A stretch of DNA of 64,000 nucleotides from Salipaludibacillus sp. CUR1 (GCF_021028955.1 NZ_JAIWPE010000014.1:23764-87763); one strand, 5' to 3'. Numbered from the stretch's first letter, positions 1 to 7,916 are shown. The notes: generated by a model not told the origin, from the sequence alone. Made by a program: numbers and translations.

Positions 1-1
1 C

Positions 2-628
2 CATATGCAAAGCAATACAATATTCTGGTTTGCATATAACGCCACTTGGGCAATGCTTCACAGTATTTTTGCTGCGAAAATCTCCCAGGGAAGAACCGTT
101 AAAGAGATGATTTTAACTTATTTAATGGCGCCGACAATGTTAGCCTGGGTAGCAACGGGTGTACTTGGCGGTTTAGGGGTACAGCGTTATTTAACAGGTG
201 AAGTTCCTGTAATTGACATTGTCACAAACAATGATCAAATGGCTGCTATTCCTGAGATTTTAAGCTCACTGCCGTTTGCTACACTTGCTATTGCAGTGTT
301 TACGATCGTAGCTATGATTTTCTTAACGACTACGCTGGACTCCACTACTTATACAATAGCAGCTTATACGAGTACAAAAGATATGAGTAAATACGAGCCT
401 TCGAGAATGCTTCGTATTATGGTAGCCGGGATTGTAGCAGCCGTCGCTTTAGTGTTAATGAGAGTAGGCGGACTGGCACCTCTCGAAGTAGTATCGGGTC
501 TTATGGGCTTGCCTATCATTGTCATTCAGTTTCTGACAATCTATGCGGCTGTAAAAATGATGGATCAGGACAAGGCCTGGGAGAGAAATACGAGAAAACA
601 GGCTGAACGTGAAAAACGGACAGGATAA
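2..628 (+). CDS. BCCT-family transporter, C-terminal part (5' end outside window)
   Basis: The reading frame is open to the window edge, so about 208 residues of the C-terminal half of a betaine/carnitine/choline-type transporter are visible. Supporting features are several hydrophobic helices, an aromatic-rich FWFAYNATWAM stretch followed by KISQGRTVKEM (the BCCT 'ISRGRT' loop), and FLTTTLDSTTYTIAAYTS, which matches the family's 'SADSATYVLA' helix. The C-terminus is short, charged and cytosolic. The family imports compatible solutes or quaternary amines using Na+ or H+. The substrate cannot be decided from this half. An ATG exists at 5, but it lies mid-domain and is not the start. Confidence 0.85.
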   Translation, partial: HMQSNTIFWFAYNATWAMLHSIFAAKISQGRTVKEMILTYLMAPTMLAWVATGVLGGLGVQRYLTGEVPVIDIVTNNDQMAAIPEILSSLPFATLAIAVFTIVAMIFLTTTLDSTTYTIAAYTSTKDMSKYEPSRMLRIMVAGIVAAVALVLMRVGGLAPLEVVSGLMGLPIIVIQFLTIYAAVKMMDQDKAWERNTRKQAEREKRTG

Positions 629-633
629 AGCAG

Positions 634-679
634 AAAGTCCTTTATGTTGGGCGGGTCCCCACATGAAGGGCTTTTTTTA
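634..679 (+). terminator. Rho-independent terminator after the BCCT gene
   Basis: A 14-bp stem (AAAGTCCTTTATGT paired with ACATGAAGGGCTTT, with two G-T wobbles) is followed by a T run, five bases after the BCCT stop codon. Confidence 0.85.
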
Positions 680-1099
680 TGAGCTTATCTCCGCCCTTTA
701 TGGACAACTCACTTATAGTACTGGCTTCTGAGTCCCCAATATAATCGGTTTATGACCCACTTACCAGCTTCTTTACACGCTGAGTGGGTTATATTAGTCC
801 GCGAACTCAAAATACACTTAATGTTAGCTGGTTTTTAGTTCTGGCATATTTCTAAAATTTCTTTGAAGGAAATTTTGTGAAAATATCAACAAATAAATTG
901 TTAATACATACCATTCCAAGTAAAATGACAATCAGGTAACAAAAGAGTTTGAGATTAATAGTGTGTCAAAGGCTGTAAACTAAAGTGCTGTTAAAGTGAA
1001 ACGGTACGCAGCGAAGATTAAACGTGTATTCCTGGATACAGGAGTGTGGCTGGACATCACTACTTTTTAAACACCCCTAAAACTAAAGGAGGAGCAAAT
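680..1099. other. Gene-free intergenic stretch
   Basis: About 420 bases lie between the BCCT terminator and the YfcC-type gene. I see no ORF with a ribosome site and no recognisable riboswitch. The part at 840-970 is AT-rich and probably holds the promoter of the downstream gene, but no convincing -35/-10 pair stands out. A strong AAAGGAGG ribosome site at 1086-1093 closes the region. Confidence 0.5.
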
Positions 1100-2599
1100 A
1101 TGCCGCAGAGAAAATGGGAGATGCCCCATACGTTTATTATTATCTTTTTTGTCGTGATTCTTGCTGGGTTGCTGACATATACGGTACCTATGGGGATTTT
1201 TGAAACGGAAGAGGTGACATACGAGAGCCAGGGGACAGAGCATACGAGAACAGTTTTAATTCCTGACACATTTGAGTATGTGACAGATGAGCAGGGAGAA
1301 GCGGTAAGGGACGGCGTGAGCCTCTTTGAACCTTTCGGTGAAGCTGGTTTCTTAAACTATGCATTTGAAGGCATGGTTTCAGGTGATAAATGGGGTTCTG
1401 CTGTAGGCGTCGTTGCTTTTATTTTAATTATTGGCGGAGCTTTTGGCATTATTATGCGGACCAAATCAATCGATCAGGGAATTCTGACTGTAATAGATAA
1501 AACAAAAGGCAGAGAGTCACTTATTATCCCTGTGATGTTCTTTTTCTTTTCCCTCGGTGGTGCTGTTTTCGGAATGGGTGAAGAAGCGATTGCATTTGCG
1601 ATCATTCTTATACCGCTGGTTATTGCCTTAGGCTATGATGCCATTACAGGAGTAATGATTACATATGTAGCCACTCAGATTGGTTTTGCCACTTCATGGA
1701 TGAACCCATTCGGGGTAGCTATCGCACAAGGTGTGTCGGATGTGCCCGTGCTGTCAGGGGCCCCTTTTCGTATCGGCATGTGGGCTGTTTTTACGGCAGT
1801 CGGAATTATTTACACGATGTGGTACGCAAGGAAAGTGAAAAGAGACCCGAGGGCTTCTTACTCTATAAAAGCAAACGAGTATTTCAGAAAGCATAACCAG
1901 CAGCAGGATCTGAACAGGTCTTTTACTCTTGGGGACACCCTTGTGGTGCTGACCTTAGTGCTCGGAATTGTGTGGATCATCTGGGGAGTGATACAGGACG
2001 CTTATTTCATTCCGGAAATCGCCACCCAGTTCTTTACTATCGGGATAGTTGCCGGTGTTATTGGAGTTATCTTTAAGTTAAATAACATGAGAGTTAATGA
2101 TATTGCAGAAAGTTTTTCTGAGGGTGCCCAGCAGCTGCTTCCTGCTGCACTGGTAGTAGGAATGGCTAAAGGGATTATCATCATATTAGGCGGGGATGCG
2201 GCTGATGAGCCTTCCGTTTTAAATACGATGCTTTACCATGCCGGTGGAATGATTGATAATCTGCCTGAAATTCTTTCAGCAAGCTTCATCCTTATATTTC
2301 AATCTGTCATTAACTTTTTCGTCGTATCAGGTTCCGGCCAGGCAGCGCTGACCATGCCGTTAATTGCTCCATTATCAGATATTGCAGGAGTTTCCCGGCA
2401 GATCGCTGTCCTTGGTTTTCAGCTCGGTGACGGGTTAACAAATATTATTGTTCCTACATCAGCTGCATTAATGGGAACTTTGGGTGCGGCGCGTATAGAC
2501 TGGGGCACGTGGTTCCGTTTTATCATAAAATTTCAGCTTATTATGTTCGGCTTAGCATTTGTTTTTGTTATTATCGCTGTACTGATTAACTTTTCATAA
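1100..2599 (+). CDS. YfcC-family (C4-dicarboxylate anaerobic carrier-like) membrane transporter
   Basis: A 499-residue polytopic membrane protein of the YfcC/DcuC-like family (PF03606). It has about 12 hydrophobic segments, an extracellular-type loop at residues ~35-75, a GMGEEAIAFAII segment, and the late FFVVSGSGQAALTMPL motif typical of the family. Members are thought to move amino acids or dicarboxylates; the substrate is unknown here. The frame is open from 1046, but I choose ATG 1100 because AAAGGAGG lies 7-10 bases upstream and the protein then begins PQRKWEMPHTF, the usual family N-terminus. It is monocistronic, with a terminator directly after the stop. Confidence 0.85.
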   Translation: MPQRKWEMPHTFIIIFFVVILAGLLTYTVPMGIFETEEVTYESQGTEHTRTVLIPDTFEYVTDEQGEAVRDGVSLFEPFGEAGFLNYAFEGMVSGDKWGSAVGVVAFILIIGGAFGIIMRTKSIDQGILTVIDKTKGRESLIIPVMFFFFSLGGAVFGMGEEAIAFAIILIPLVIALGYDAITGVMITYVATQIGFATSWMNPFGVAIAQGVSDVPVLSGAPFRIGMWAVFTAVGIIYTMWYARKVKRDPRASYSIKANEYFRKHNQQQDLNRSFTLGDTLVVLTLVLGIVWIIWGVIQDAYFIPEIATQFFTIGIVAGVIGVIFKLNNMRVNDIAESFSEGAQQLLPAALVVGMAKGIIIILGGDAADEPSVLNTMLYHAGGMIDNLPEILSASFILIFQSVINFFVVSGSGQAALTMPLIAPLSDIAGVSRQIAVLGFQLGDGLTNIIVPTSAALMGTLGAARIDWGTWFRFIIKFQLIMFGLAFVFVIIAVLINFS

Positions 2600-2612
2600 G
2601 TAAGATGAGGGA

Positions 2613-2642
2613 GAAAACCGGCATTTATGTGCCGGTTTTTTT
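2613..2642 (+). terminator. Rho-independent terminator
   Basis: Stem AAAACCGGCA / TGCCGGTTTT with a short loop and a T run, starting 14 bases after the YfcC-type stop codon. Confidence 0.9.
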
Positions 2643-2777
2643 GGTGGGTGAACGTCCAGCACAAGAGTGAATTATTTAAAAGAAAATTCAGATAATTAAT
2701 TGACAGACATCCCTGATGTGTTATAACATAGAATTTAAATAATGCATCTGTTATAAAACAAAAGGGAGATGTGAGTG

Positions 2778-2915
2778 ATGAAAAAGAACAATTTTCATGA
2801 ATTTCTGCAGTCAATGAAAGAGGCTGAAAGTGAACAGTTATTCTTAAATGAAGAGGATAGACACCAGGAAAATATAGAAAACAGAGATTTCCTATTTACT
2901 CACATGTTTTTTTAA
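2778..2915 (+). CDS. Small hypothetical protein (45 aa)
   Basis: A short ORF (begins MKKNNFHEFLQSMKEAES) with a good GGGAGATG ribosome site 7 bases upstream of ATG 2778. The product is acidic in its middle part and has no membrane segment or known motif. The start is supported by the ribosome site and by an upstream AT-rich region with a TATAACAT-like -10. I do not recognise a family. It could be a species-level small protein or a chance ORF; the next 15 bases run into an intergenic repeat. Confidence 0.45.
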   Translation: MKKNNFHEFLQSMKEAESEQLFLNEEDRHQENIENRDFLFTHMFF

Positions 2916-2930
2916 AAGATGAGCTTTCTA

Positions 2931-3048
2931 ATGCCCGAACGGGGAGCTGGGCGGCGTGAACGGTCAAAAGAAGGCCTCATATGCCCGAACGGGGGGCAGG
3001 CGGGTGTGAACGGTCAAAAGAGAAGGTCTCTTATGTCCGAATGAAGCG
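2931..3048. repeat. Intergenic tandem repeat, ~51-bp unit, 2.3 copies
   Basis: Two full units begin ATGCCCGAACGGGG at 2931 and 2981; both contain GTGAACGGTCAAAAG near their middle, and a degenerate third copy starts at 3033 (ATGTCCGAATGAAG). Between copies the 5' and middle blocks are conserved and the rest varies. A more distant match to the GTGA-CGGTCA-AAG block occurs near 50957. No protein-coding signal is present. Confidence 0.75.
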
Positions 3049-3212
3049 TGGCACCAGGCGAAAGGGTACCAGCTGAAATTTATTACTCCCGCGAGGAGTG
3101 GGCCGGTCCAAACAGGCATAAGACCTCGCCTCTCATGGTCAGTAGAAACCCCTCACGCCACTTAACATGAACCTCTGCCGTCCGCTAAGTTGCATACTGA
3201 TTTTTTTTATTA
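3049..3212. other. Unassigned GC-richer intergenic segment
   Basis: About 160 bases between the repeat and a terminator-like hairpin. It has a small CTCCCGCGAGGAG hairpin at about 3088-3100 and other short inverted repeats but no ORF with a ribosome site. It could be a structured transcript ending at the 3213-3243 hairpin. I do not recognise an RNA family. Confidence 0.3.
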
Positions 3213-3243
3213 AAGTCCGGAAAATTTTCTCCGGGCTTTTTTC
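3213..3243 (+). terminator. Terminator-like hairpin
   Basis: AAAGTCCGGA / TCTCCGGGCTTT stem with an AAATTT loop and a run of T. No annotated gene precedes it directly except the small ORF at 2778 and the unassigned segment. Confidence 0.7.
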
Positions 3244-3341
3244 CATTAAAGAAAAATAATTGAAATGTCCAAACACAAATTACCATATTTACATAAGCTG
3301 TAGTGTAATTACAAAAAAGGATTTAGAAAGGTGGGATTTGA

Positions 3342-3500
3342 ATGTACCATCATCACGGATGTATTGACCCGTGCTCTTACGGTTATGGTGTTGCCGGGGC
3401 AGCTACCCCTTATCACGGGAAAGGTAACGCATTCGCCTTAATCGTTGTGCTGTTTATTCTTCTGGTTATCATTGGAGCATCTTTTACAAAGAAATACTAA
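3342..3500 (+). CDS. YjcZ-family tiny sporulation membrane protein (52 aa)
   Basis: The 52-residue product starts with a His/Gly/Cys-rich region (MYHHHGCIDPCSYGYG) and ends with one transmembrane helix, FALIVVLFILLVIIGASF, plus a short basic tail. This is the hallmark of the tiny Bacillus YjcZ/SscA-like family (TIGR01732), whose members are made during sporulation and are found in spores. A GAAAGGTGGG ribosome site lies 6-8 bases before ATG 3342. A CATATTTA box at 3284 resembles mother-cell sigma -10 elements, but I see no convincing -35. It shares a bidirectional terminator with the convergent gene at 3573-4397. Confidence 0.85.
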   Translation: MYHHHGCIDPCSYGYGVAGAATPYHGKGNAFALIVVLFILLVIIGASFTKKY

Positions 3501-3526
3501 TTAAATCAGGTTATTCCACCCATTAT

Positions 3527-3571
3527 AAAAAGGCTGGAAAAGCGGGAATTCCCGTTTTTCCAGCCTTTTTT
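3527..3571. terminator. Bidirectional terminator
   Basis: Long perfect hairpin AAAAAGGCTGGAAAAGCGGG / CCCGTTTTTCCAGCCTTTTT with A and T tracts on the two sides. It sits between the convergent YjcZ-type and squalene-synthase-like genes and can serve both. Confidence 0.9.
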
Positions 3572-3572
3572 C

Positions 3573-4397
3573 TTACTGGGTGCTTTTTATTTCTGCTTCA
3601 ACAGTTTCTTCAACTTCATTTCTTGAGATTTTTTCACGTCCGTTTTTCAACGCTTTGAGTGTTTTCTTTGCTAATGCGAGAGGCACCTTGCAGAACAGGA
3701 TAATACTGCGGCTGTCCAGGTCCTTCATATATTTATCTCCTAAGGCAAGGTTCCGTTCTGCATAGGCAAATAAATCGTCTCTTGTCCATCCGTCCGGGAC
3801 AAATGAGACGCCCCGTTCCTGATCTTCGTCCTGGTTCCGTAAGATGTTGACGGTCTGCAAGCCCCGCCCGTAAGCCACTGCCATATCCCGGTCAGTTTTT
3901 GTTCCGTCCCGCCATTCCCAAATATCAGAGAGCATGACTCCAACGAGCCCTGCGACGTAATACGTGTAATCATCAAGATCTTCTTTTGTTCTGATATTCC
4001 AGTTTTTCTCTGTCCAGTCTGCCATTCCTAAAGCCATGGTCCGAGTAGATTCTTTTACTTTACCGGTTATGTCTTCTGGGCAAGTCTCCAGCCAGTCGCC
4101 CAGCCTCACGGTCACTTCAGGAAGCAGGTGTCTGTATGGCCGGACGAGCCGGAGGTATGCTTCATTATCAAATTTAGTCTCCAGGAGCGCCCCCGTTTCA
4201 CGGAGCAAATATTGTTTCGTTGTAGAATCAAGCGTATGGTGATCCTCAATTTCATCGATGGCTCTCATGCATAAGTAGGCAGAAGCGACAGCTTTTTTTA
4301 ACACTGGCTCCAGTAGTGTAATAGGTATATAAAAAGTTCTGCTTGTCAGCTTCAGCATATGCATGGCTTCTTTTTGGAGTTTTTTATCGTGATACAT
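3573..4397 (-). CDS. Squalene/phytoene synthase family protein
   Basis: The 274-residue protein has the all-alpha trans-isoprenyl head-to-head synthase fold. It has TSRTFY near residue 18, the first acidic motif DEIED at 48-52, DYTYYVAGLVG near 143-153 (like the YCHYVAGLVG of squalene synthases), and NILRNQDED at 184-192. The family condenses two farnesyl or geranylgeranyl diphosphates, giving squalene or carotenoid precursors; Bacillus homologues may act as phosphatases. The second motif is usually NILRDxxED; here the D after NILR is N, so activity may differ. No desaturase or cyclase gene is adjacent. I prefer ATG 4397 (AAAGGGG upstream) over ATG 4433, because a TATAAT box at 4454-4459 puts the transcript start only about 14 bases ahead of 4433. 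Confidence 0.8.
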   Translation of the reverse strand: MYHDKKLQKEAMHMLKLTSRTFYIPITLLEPVLKKAVASAYLCMRAIDEIEDHHTLDSTTKQYLLRETGALLETKFDNEAYLRLVRPYRHLLPEVTVRLGDWLETCPEDITGKVKESTRTMALGMADWTEKNWNIRTKEDLDDYTYYVAGLVGVMLSDIWEWRDGTKTDRDMAVAYGRGLQTVNILRNQDEDQERGVSFVPDGWTRDDLFAYAERNLALGDKYMKDLDSRSIILFCKVPLALAKKTLKALKNGREKISRNEVEETVEAEIKSTQ

Positions 4398-4453
4398 TAA
4401 TGGCTTTCCCCTTTCAAATTCTGTAAACGGCATGTACGAACGGCGTTTTGTCT

Positions 4454-4482
4454 ATTATAACTAATCTGCCTGGTGAAGTCAT
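4454..4482 (-). promoter_or_regulatory. Candidate sigma-A promoter for the squalene-synthase-like gene
   Basis: On the minus strand a perfect TATAAT (plus-strand ATTATA, 4454-4459) has ATGACT 17 bases upstream. The -10 is excellent and the -35 is weak. It predicts a leader of about 50 bases before ATG 4397. Confidence 0.5.
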
Positions 4483-4533
4483 AAAAAAACAGGTAAACGT
4501 GTTAATTGTCATGGTTTCTTAAAAAAATGAATG

Positions 4534-5352
4534 TCAGATTTGACACGAAGGACAGAAGTATAACCGCCGGCTGGCAGCCTGTATTTTTTCCACAGGAGTC
4601 CCGCACATATAACACGATTGGTCTTCCCTGTTAAATACCCAGTGCCGGTACTGTTTTCGTGTTTTACCTTCGGATTTCAGTTTTCCGGCAAGTTCAAGAT
4701 CGTTAGTAATTCCATTATGCGCATAAGACTGATACATCAGATTGATTGCTGCCTCAGATGCAAGCCTGAGCTGCGTTTCAGTGCAATCCACAGGGCGTGC
4801 CGACGGATGGATACGGGCAGAGAACAAAATCTCACTGCGTAAATAATTTCCGATTCCAGCTATAAAGGATTGGTCAAGCAGCAGAGAGGTCCATCTCCTG
4901 CGGTAAAAAGGTTTACTAAGAAAACGTTTATACAAATCATCAGCCGTGACACTCTCGCTTAAAAGATCTGGCCCTGCCCTCGAAATAAACGGGTGAGCAG
5001 CTATTTCTTCATCTCGCAAAACCTCTATATCGGAGGCGCTGTATAGAAGCGCGGATTTCTTTTCATTATGAATCGCAAGCCTGAGCTGCCGGTTTGTTTT
5101 AGGGTAGTTATAAGCATTCCTAATAAACCATTTTCCATACAGCTGGTTATGGGAGTAGACCGTGAAGCCGGCATCAAATCGAAGGAGCATAGCTTTCCCT
5201 TTCGTATCGACACGTTGAATGTGTGCACCAATGAGAAAATCTTCATATTCTTTTAACCGGTCAAATGTAAATGAGATATCGAGGACTGGCCTCTCTTGGA
5301 GAGCTTTTTCAATATCATCCGCAGCTCTTCTGATTTCAGGACCTTCCGGCAC
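4534..5352 (-). CDS. nei: Endonuclease VIII (Nei), DNA glycosylase/AP lyase
   Basis: A bifunctional glycosylase that removes oxidised pyrimidines from DNA and nicks the abasic site. The N-terminus MPEGPEIRRAAD is nearly identical to E. coli Nei and gives the catalytic Pro2/Glu3. The DTKGKAMLLRF strand carries the conserved lysine, and YSHNQLYGKW is Nei-specific. The helix-two-turn-helix QSFIAGIGNYLRSEILF is near residues 165-180. A C-terminal zinc finger has Cys247, Cys250, Cys267 and Cys270. Length (272 aa) is normal for the family. It is transcribed alone; GGGGGGAGAAG lies just upstream of the start. The Nei-type rather than MutM-type N-terminus makes this call firm. Confidence 0.93.
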   Translation of the reverse strand: MPEGPEIRRAADDIEKALQERPVLDISFTFDRLKEYEDFLIGAHIQRVDTKGKAMLLRFDAGFTVYSHNQLYGKWFIRNAYNYPKTNRQLRLAIHNEKKSALLYSASDIEVLRDEEIAAHPFISRAGPDLLSESVTADDLYKRFLSKPFYRRRWTSLLLDQSFIAGIGNYLRSEILFSARIHPSARPVDCTETQLRLASEAAINLMYQSYAHNGITNDLELAGKLKSEGKTRKQYRHWVFNREDQSCYMCGTPVEKIQAASRRLYFCPSCQI

Positions 5353-5453
5353 TGCTTCTCCCCCCTCTCTGAGTAAGCCTTTCTAATTGCAAATTATACC
5401 TTCCCTAAGACTCTCCTGACAAACAAGAATAATTGAAATTTACTGCTTTGGTG

Positions 5454-5482
5454 TTGAAAAGCGATAAAGTAAACGTTACAAT
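5454..5482 (+). promoter_or_regulatory. Sigma-A promoter of the BASS symporter gene
   Basis: TTGAAA (5454-5459), a 17-base spacer and TACAAT (5477-5482) lie about 50 bases upstream of ATG 5532. Confidence 0.7.
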
Positions 5483-5531
5483 GACACAATAGATTTAATT
5501 ATCTGAAAATATTATTAAAGGAGTTTAAAAG

Positions 5532-6497
5532 ATGAAGCAGTTGGAACAAATCAGCCATTTTTTCAGTAAGTACTTTGCCCTTATTGTTATTTTTGTGTCA
5601 ATTATTGCGTTCGCATCCCCCGGAGCGTTCGGATGGATCGGCGCTTACATCACTGTTTTACTCGGGATTGTCATGTTCGGAATGGGAACGACAATGAGAT
5701 TATCGGATTTTACATTGGTGGCTAAAAAGCCAGCTCCGGTGTTTATAGGTTTACTTGCCCAATTTTTAATCATGCCGTTAACAGCTTTTGGTATCGCTTA
5801 TCTGTTTAATTTGCCCCCGGAGCTTGCGGCAGGGCTCGTCCTTGTGGGCGCGTGCCCTGGCGGCACAGCCTCAAATGTGATGGTCTATCTCTCCCGCGGA
5901 GATGTTCCTGTGTCCGTAGCGATGACCTCTGTATCAACTATGCTGGCCCCGGTTCTGACTCCGCTGATTGTTCTGTTATTAGCGGGTCAATGGCTCCCGG
6001 TAAGTGCAGGTGAGATGTTTATGTCCATAGTTCAAGTGATTATCATACCGGTTATTCTCGGAATCTCCGCCAGGAAACTTCTTCCTGGAGCTGTTGAGAA
6101 AGGGACCGCAGTGCTGCCGCTTGTCTCTGTTACAGCTATTATGCTGATCGTTACAGCAGTAGTGGCTTTAAACGCCGAAAATTTAATAACGTCGGGAGCG
6201 GCCGTTTTCTCTGCTGTTATTTTACACAACGGTTTTGGTTTAGCGCTCGGCTATTTAACAGCTAAATGGGTCGGTCTCGATGAAACAAAACGGCGGGCTA
6301 TTTCAATGGAAGTCGGGATGCAGAATTCAGGTCTCGGAGCTGCTCTTGCGGCCGCTCATTTCAGCCCGCTCGCAGCTTTGCCAAGTGCGATATTCTCTGT
6401 CTGGCATAATATTTCAGGGCCGGCGCTTGTGTCATTTTGGAACAGGACCGGAAGAAAAGAAACTTCCAGGAATAATTCTGTCACTGGAGTAAGTTAA
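5532..6497 (+). CDS. Bile acid:sodium symporter (BASS) family transporter
   Basis: A 321-residue membrane protein with about ten helices. The BASS signature is clear: GMGTTMRLSDF, then GLVLVGACPGGTASNVMVYLSRGDVPVSVAMTS in two pieces (Pro-Gly-Gly-Thr-Ala-Ser-Asn forms a Na+ site), and a late EVGMQNSGLGAALA segment. It resembles B. subtilis YocS. Family members co-transport organic anions, such as keto acids, pantothenate precursors or bile acids, with Na+; the substrate here is unknown. AAAGGAG stands 10 bases before ATG. The gene is monocistronic with its own promoter and terminator. Confidence 0.87.
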   Translation: MKQLEQISHFFSKYFALIVIFVSIIAFASPGAFGWIGAYITVLLGIVMFGMGTTMRLSDFTLVAKKPAPVFIGLLAQFLIMPLTAFGIAYLFNLPPELAAGLVLVGACPGGTASNVMVYLSRGDVPVSVAMTSVSTMLAPVLTPLIVLLLAGQWLPVSAGEMFMSIVQVIIIPVILGISARKLLPGAVEKGTAVLPLVSVTAIMLIVTAVVALNAENLITSGAAVFSAVILHNGFGLALGYLTAKWVGLDETKRRAISMEVGMQNSGLGAALAAAHFSPLAALPSAIFSVWHNISGPALVSFWNRTGRKETSRNNSVTGVS

Positions 6498-6541
6498 AAA
6501 GCAGCACAAACCTTTAGCAGAAACATAAAGATAGTCACATT

Positions 6542-6575
6542 AAAACGCCCGGATAAGCTTATATCCGGGCGTTTT
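6542..6575 (+). terminator. Rho-independent terminator
   Basis: Stem AAAACGCCCGGATA / TATCCGGGCGTTTT with a 6-base loop. The symmetric A and T tracts make it potentially bidirectional. Confidence 0.85.
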
Positions 6576-6634
6576 AATGGTATAAAATAGCCTGGTTAAT
6601 AAAAGATTTATTTACATTATTTTTCATAAAATGG

Positions 6635-6663
6635 TTGACTTTTTTTAAAATTATCAGTATATT
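6635..6663 (+). promoter_or_regulatory. Sigma-A promoter of the lacI-type gene
   Basis: TTGACT (6635-6640), a 17-base spacer and TATATT (6658-6663). The predicted start point near 6670 falls inside the operator at 6667-6680, which fits autorepression and rules out a translation start at 6635. Confidence 0.75.
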
Positions 6664-6666
6664 TGA

Positions 6667-6680
6667 CGAAAGCGCTTTCG
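6667..6680. promoter_or_regulatory. LacI-family operator O1 (autoregulatory)
   Basis: Perfect palindrome CGAAAGCGCTTTCG at the predicted transcription start of the repressor gene. The central CG with flanking GAAA/TTTC is the usual LacI/GalR-family half-site form. It differs from a CcpA cre site, which carries TG and CA at its ends. Confidence 0.8.
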
Positions 6681-6700
6681 AGAATGTGAGGATTAATCTA

Positions 6701-7705
6701 ATGACAACAATCTATGATATTGCTAAAAAAACAGGTTTTTCCATCACTACAGTCTCAAGAGCCTTAAACAATTATTCAGATGTCAGTGAGAAAACCAAAA
6801 AATTAATACTTGATGCAGTTGAGGAAATGCACTATTATCCAAACTCGGTTGCGCGTACCCTGTCTACAAAGAAATCGTGGGCTCTCGGCATTATTTTTGT
6901 TGAAGATCTCGGAATAGGCATGAAGCATCCGTTTTTTAATTCAGTCATTGAAGGGTTTAAAAAAAGTGTTGAAAAGAAAGGTTATGATTTAATCTTTTTA
7001 AACCGTAATGTGGGCGGGGTAAAAATGAGTTACCTTGATCATGCGGTTCACAGGGGTGTAGATGGCATAGCAGTGGTGAGTTCAAACTATGATGACTCGG
7101 AAGTGGAAAAAATAATTGCTTCCACTTTACCTAATGTCATTATTGATCTACATAGTACAAAATCGAATGTTGTTTACAGTGATAACCTTCATGGCTGTGA
7201 ATTAGCTATCGAACATTTGTATTCATTAGGCCATCGGAAAATAGCCCACATCGCAGGGCATCCGAAAACCTTTGTGGGACTTGAGAGATTAAAAGGCTTT
7301 AAGAGTGCTATGAAAAACCATGGCTTGGACATTCATAAGCCGTTTATCGTTGATGGCGGACTTTTCTCTGCTGAAGGCGGTTATAATGCAATGCTAAAGC
7401 TGCTGCAAATGAAAGACAGGCCGACTGCTGTATTTGCAGCTGGCGATAATATGGCATTTGGTGCCATGAAAGCGATTAGAGAAGCAGGATTAAAGGTGCC
7501 TGAAGATTTTAGTGTAATCGGCTTTGATGATATTGAATTGGCTGGTGAGTATACACCTTCTCTTACTACCATTAAACAGGACATGGATAGAATTGGCGAA
7601 AAAGCGGCTGAAGTATTATTGCAGGAAATCGATCATAAGTTTGAACCTTCAACATGTATTATTCCAGTTGAGTTGATTAAAAGGGAATCTACTAAGTCTA
7701 TTTAA
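6701..7705 (+). CDS. LacI-family transcriptional repressor
   Basis: The 334-residue protein has an N-terminal helix-turn-helix (TIYDIAKKTGFSITTVSRAL, residues ~3-22, followed by VSEKTKKLILDAVEEMHYYPN with the hinge helix ARTLSTKK) and a periplasmic-binding-protein-like sugar sensor domain up to residue ~330 (GVDGIAVVSS, GHRKIAHIAG, FAAGDNMAFGAM, VIGFDDIELA). The ligand is probably an oligosaccharide from the adjacent glucanase. ATG 6701 follows GTGAGGA and gives the canonical start; an apparent start at 6635 lies in the promoter. One operator overlaps its own promoter and two more precede the GH16 gene downstream. Confidence 0.9.
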   Translation: MTTIYDIAKKTGFSITTVSRALNNYSDVSEKTKKLILDAVEEMHYYPNSVARTLSTKKSWALGIIFVEDLGIGMKHPFFNSVIEGFKKSVEKKGYDLIFLNRNVGGVKMSYLDHAVHRGVDGIAVVSSNYDDSEVEKIIASTLPNVIIDLHSTKSNVVYSDNLHGCELAIEHLYSLGHRKIAHIAGHPKTFVGLERLKGFKSAMKNHGLDIHKPFIVDGGLFSAEGGYNAMLKLLQMKDRPTAVFAAGDNMAFGAMKAIREAGLKVPEDFSVIGFDDIELAGEYTPSLTTIKQDMDRIGEKAAEVLLQEIDHKFEPSTCIIPVELIKRESTKSI

Positions 7706-7730
7706 GTAGATTTTTACCTTTTAACTATTT

Positions 7731-7744
7731 CGAAAGCGGTTTCG
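7731..7744. promoter_or_regulatory. LacI-family operator O2, upstream of GH16 gene
   Basis: CGAAAGCGGTTTCG differs from the perfect autoregulatory operator at one position. It starts 26 bases after the repressor stop codon. Confidence 0.75.
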
Positions 7745-7813
7745 TCAGTAGAATTATCGAAAATTTAGAAGAAAAGGTAGGCTTAGAGGTCTGCTTTAAA
7801 TTATCTGACAAAT

Positions 7814-7827
7814 CGAAAGCGTTTTCG
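7814..7827. promoter_or_regulatory. LacI-family operator O3, upstream of GH16 gene
   Basis: CGAAAGCGTTTTCG differs from the perfect operator at one position. It lies 83 bp (about eight helical turns) downstream of the previous operator, so a repressor bridging both sites by looping is plausible. Confidence 0.75.
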
Positions 7828-7916
7828 GTCATTTTATTTTTAAAAGGAGGTGGACCTTCTGCCAAACAGTGAGGCGATTGTACAAGGTAATTACCAAAAA
7901 TGAGAGGGGATTTGAG

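Noticed and set aside
6667..6680. cre site for CcpA
   Set aside because: The ends are CG...CG, not TG...CA, and two matching copies occur only around the adjacent LacI-type repressor and its target.
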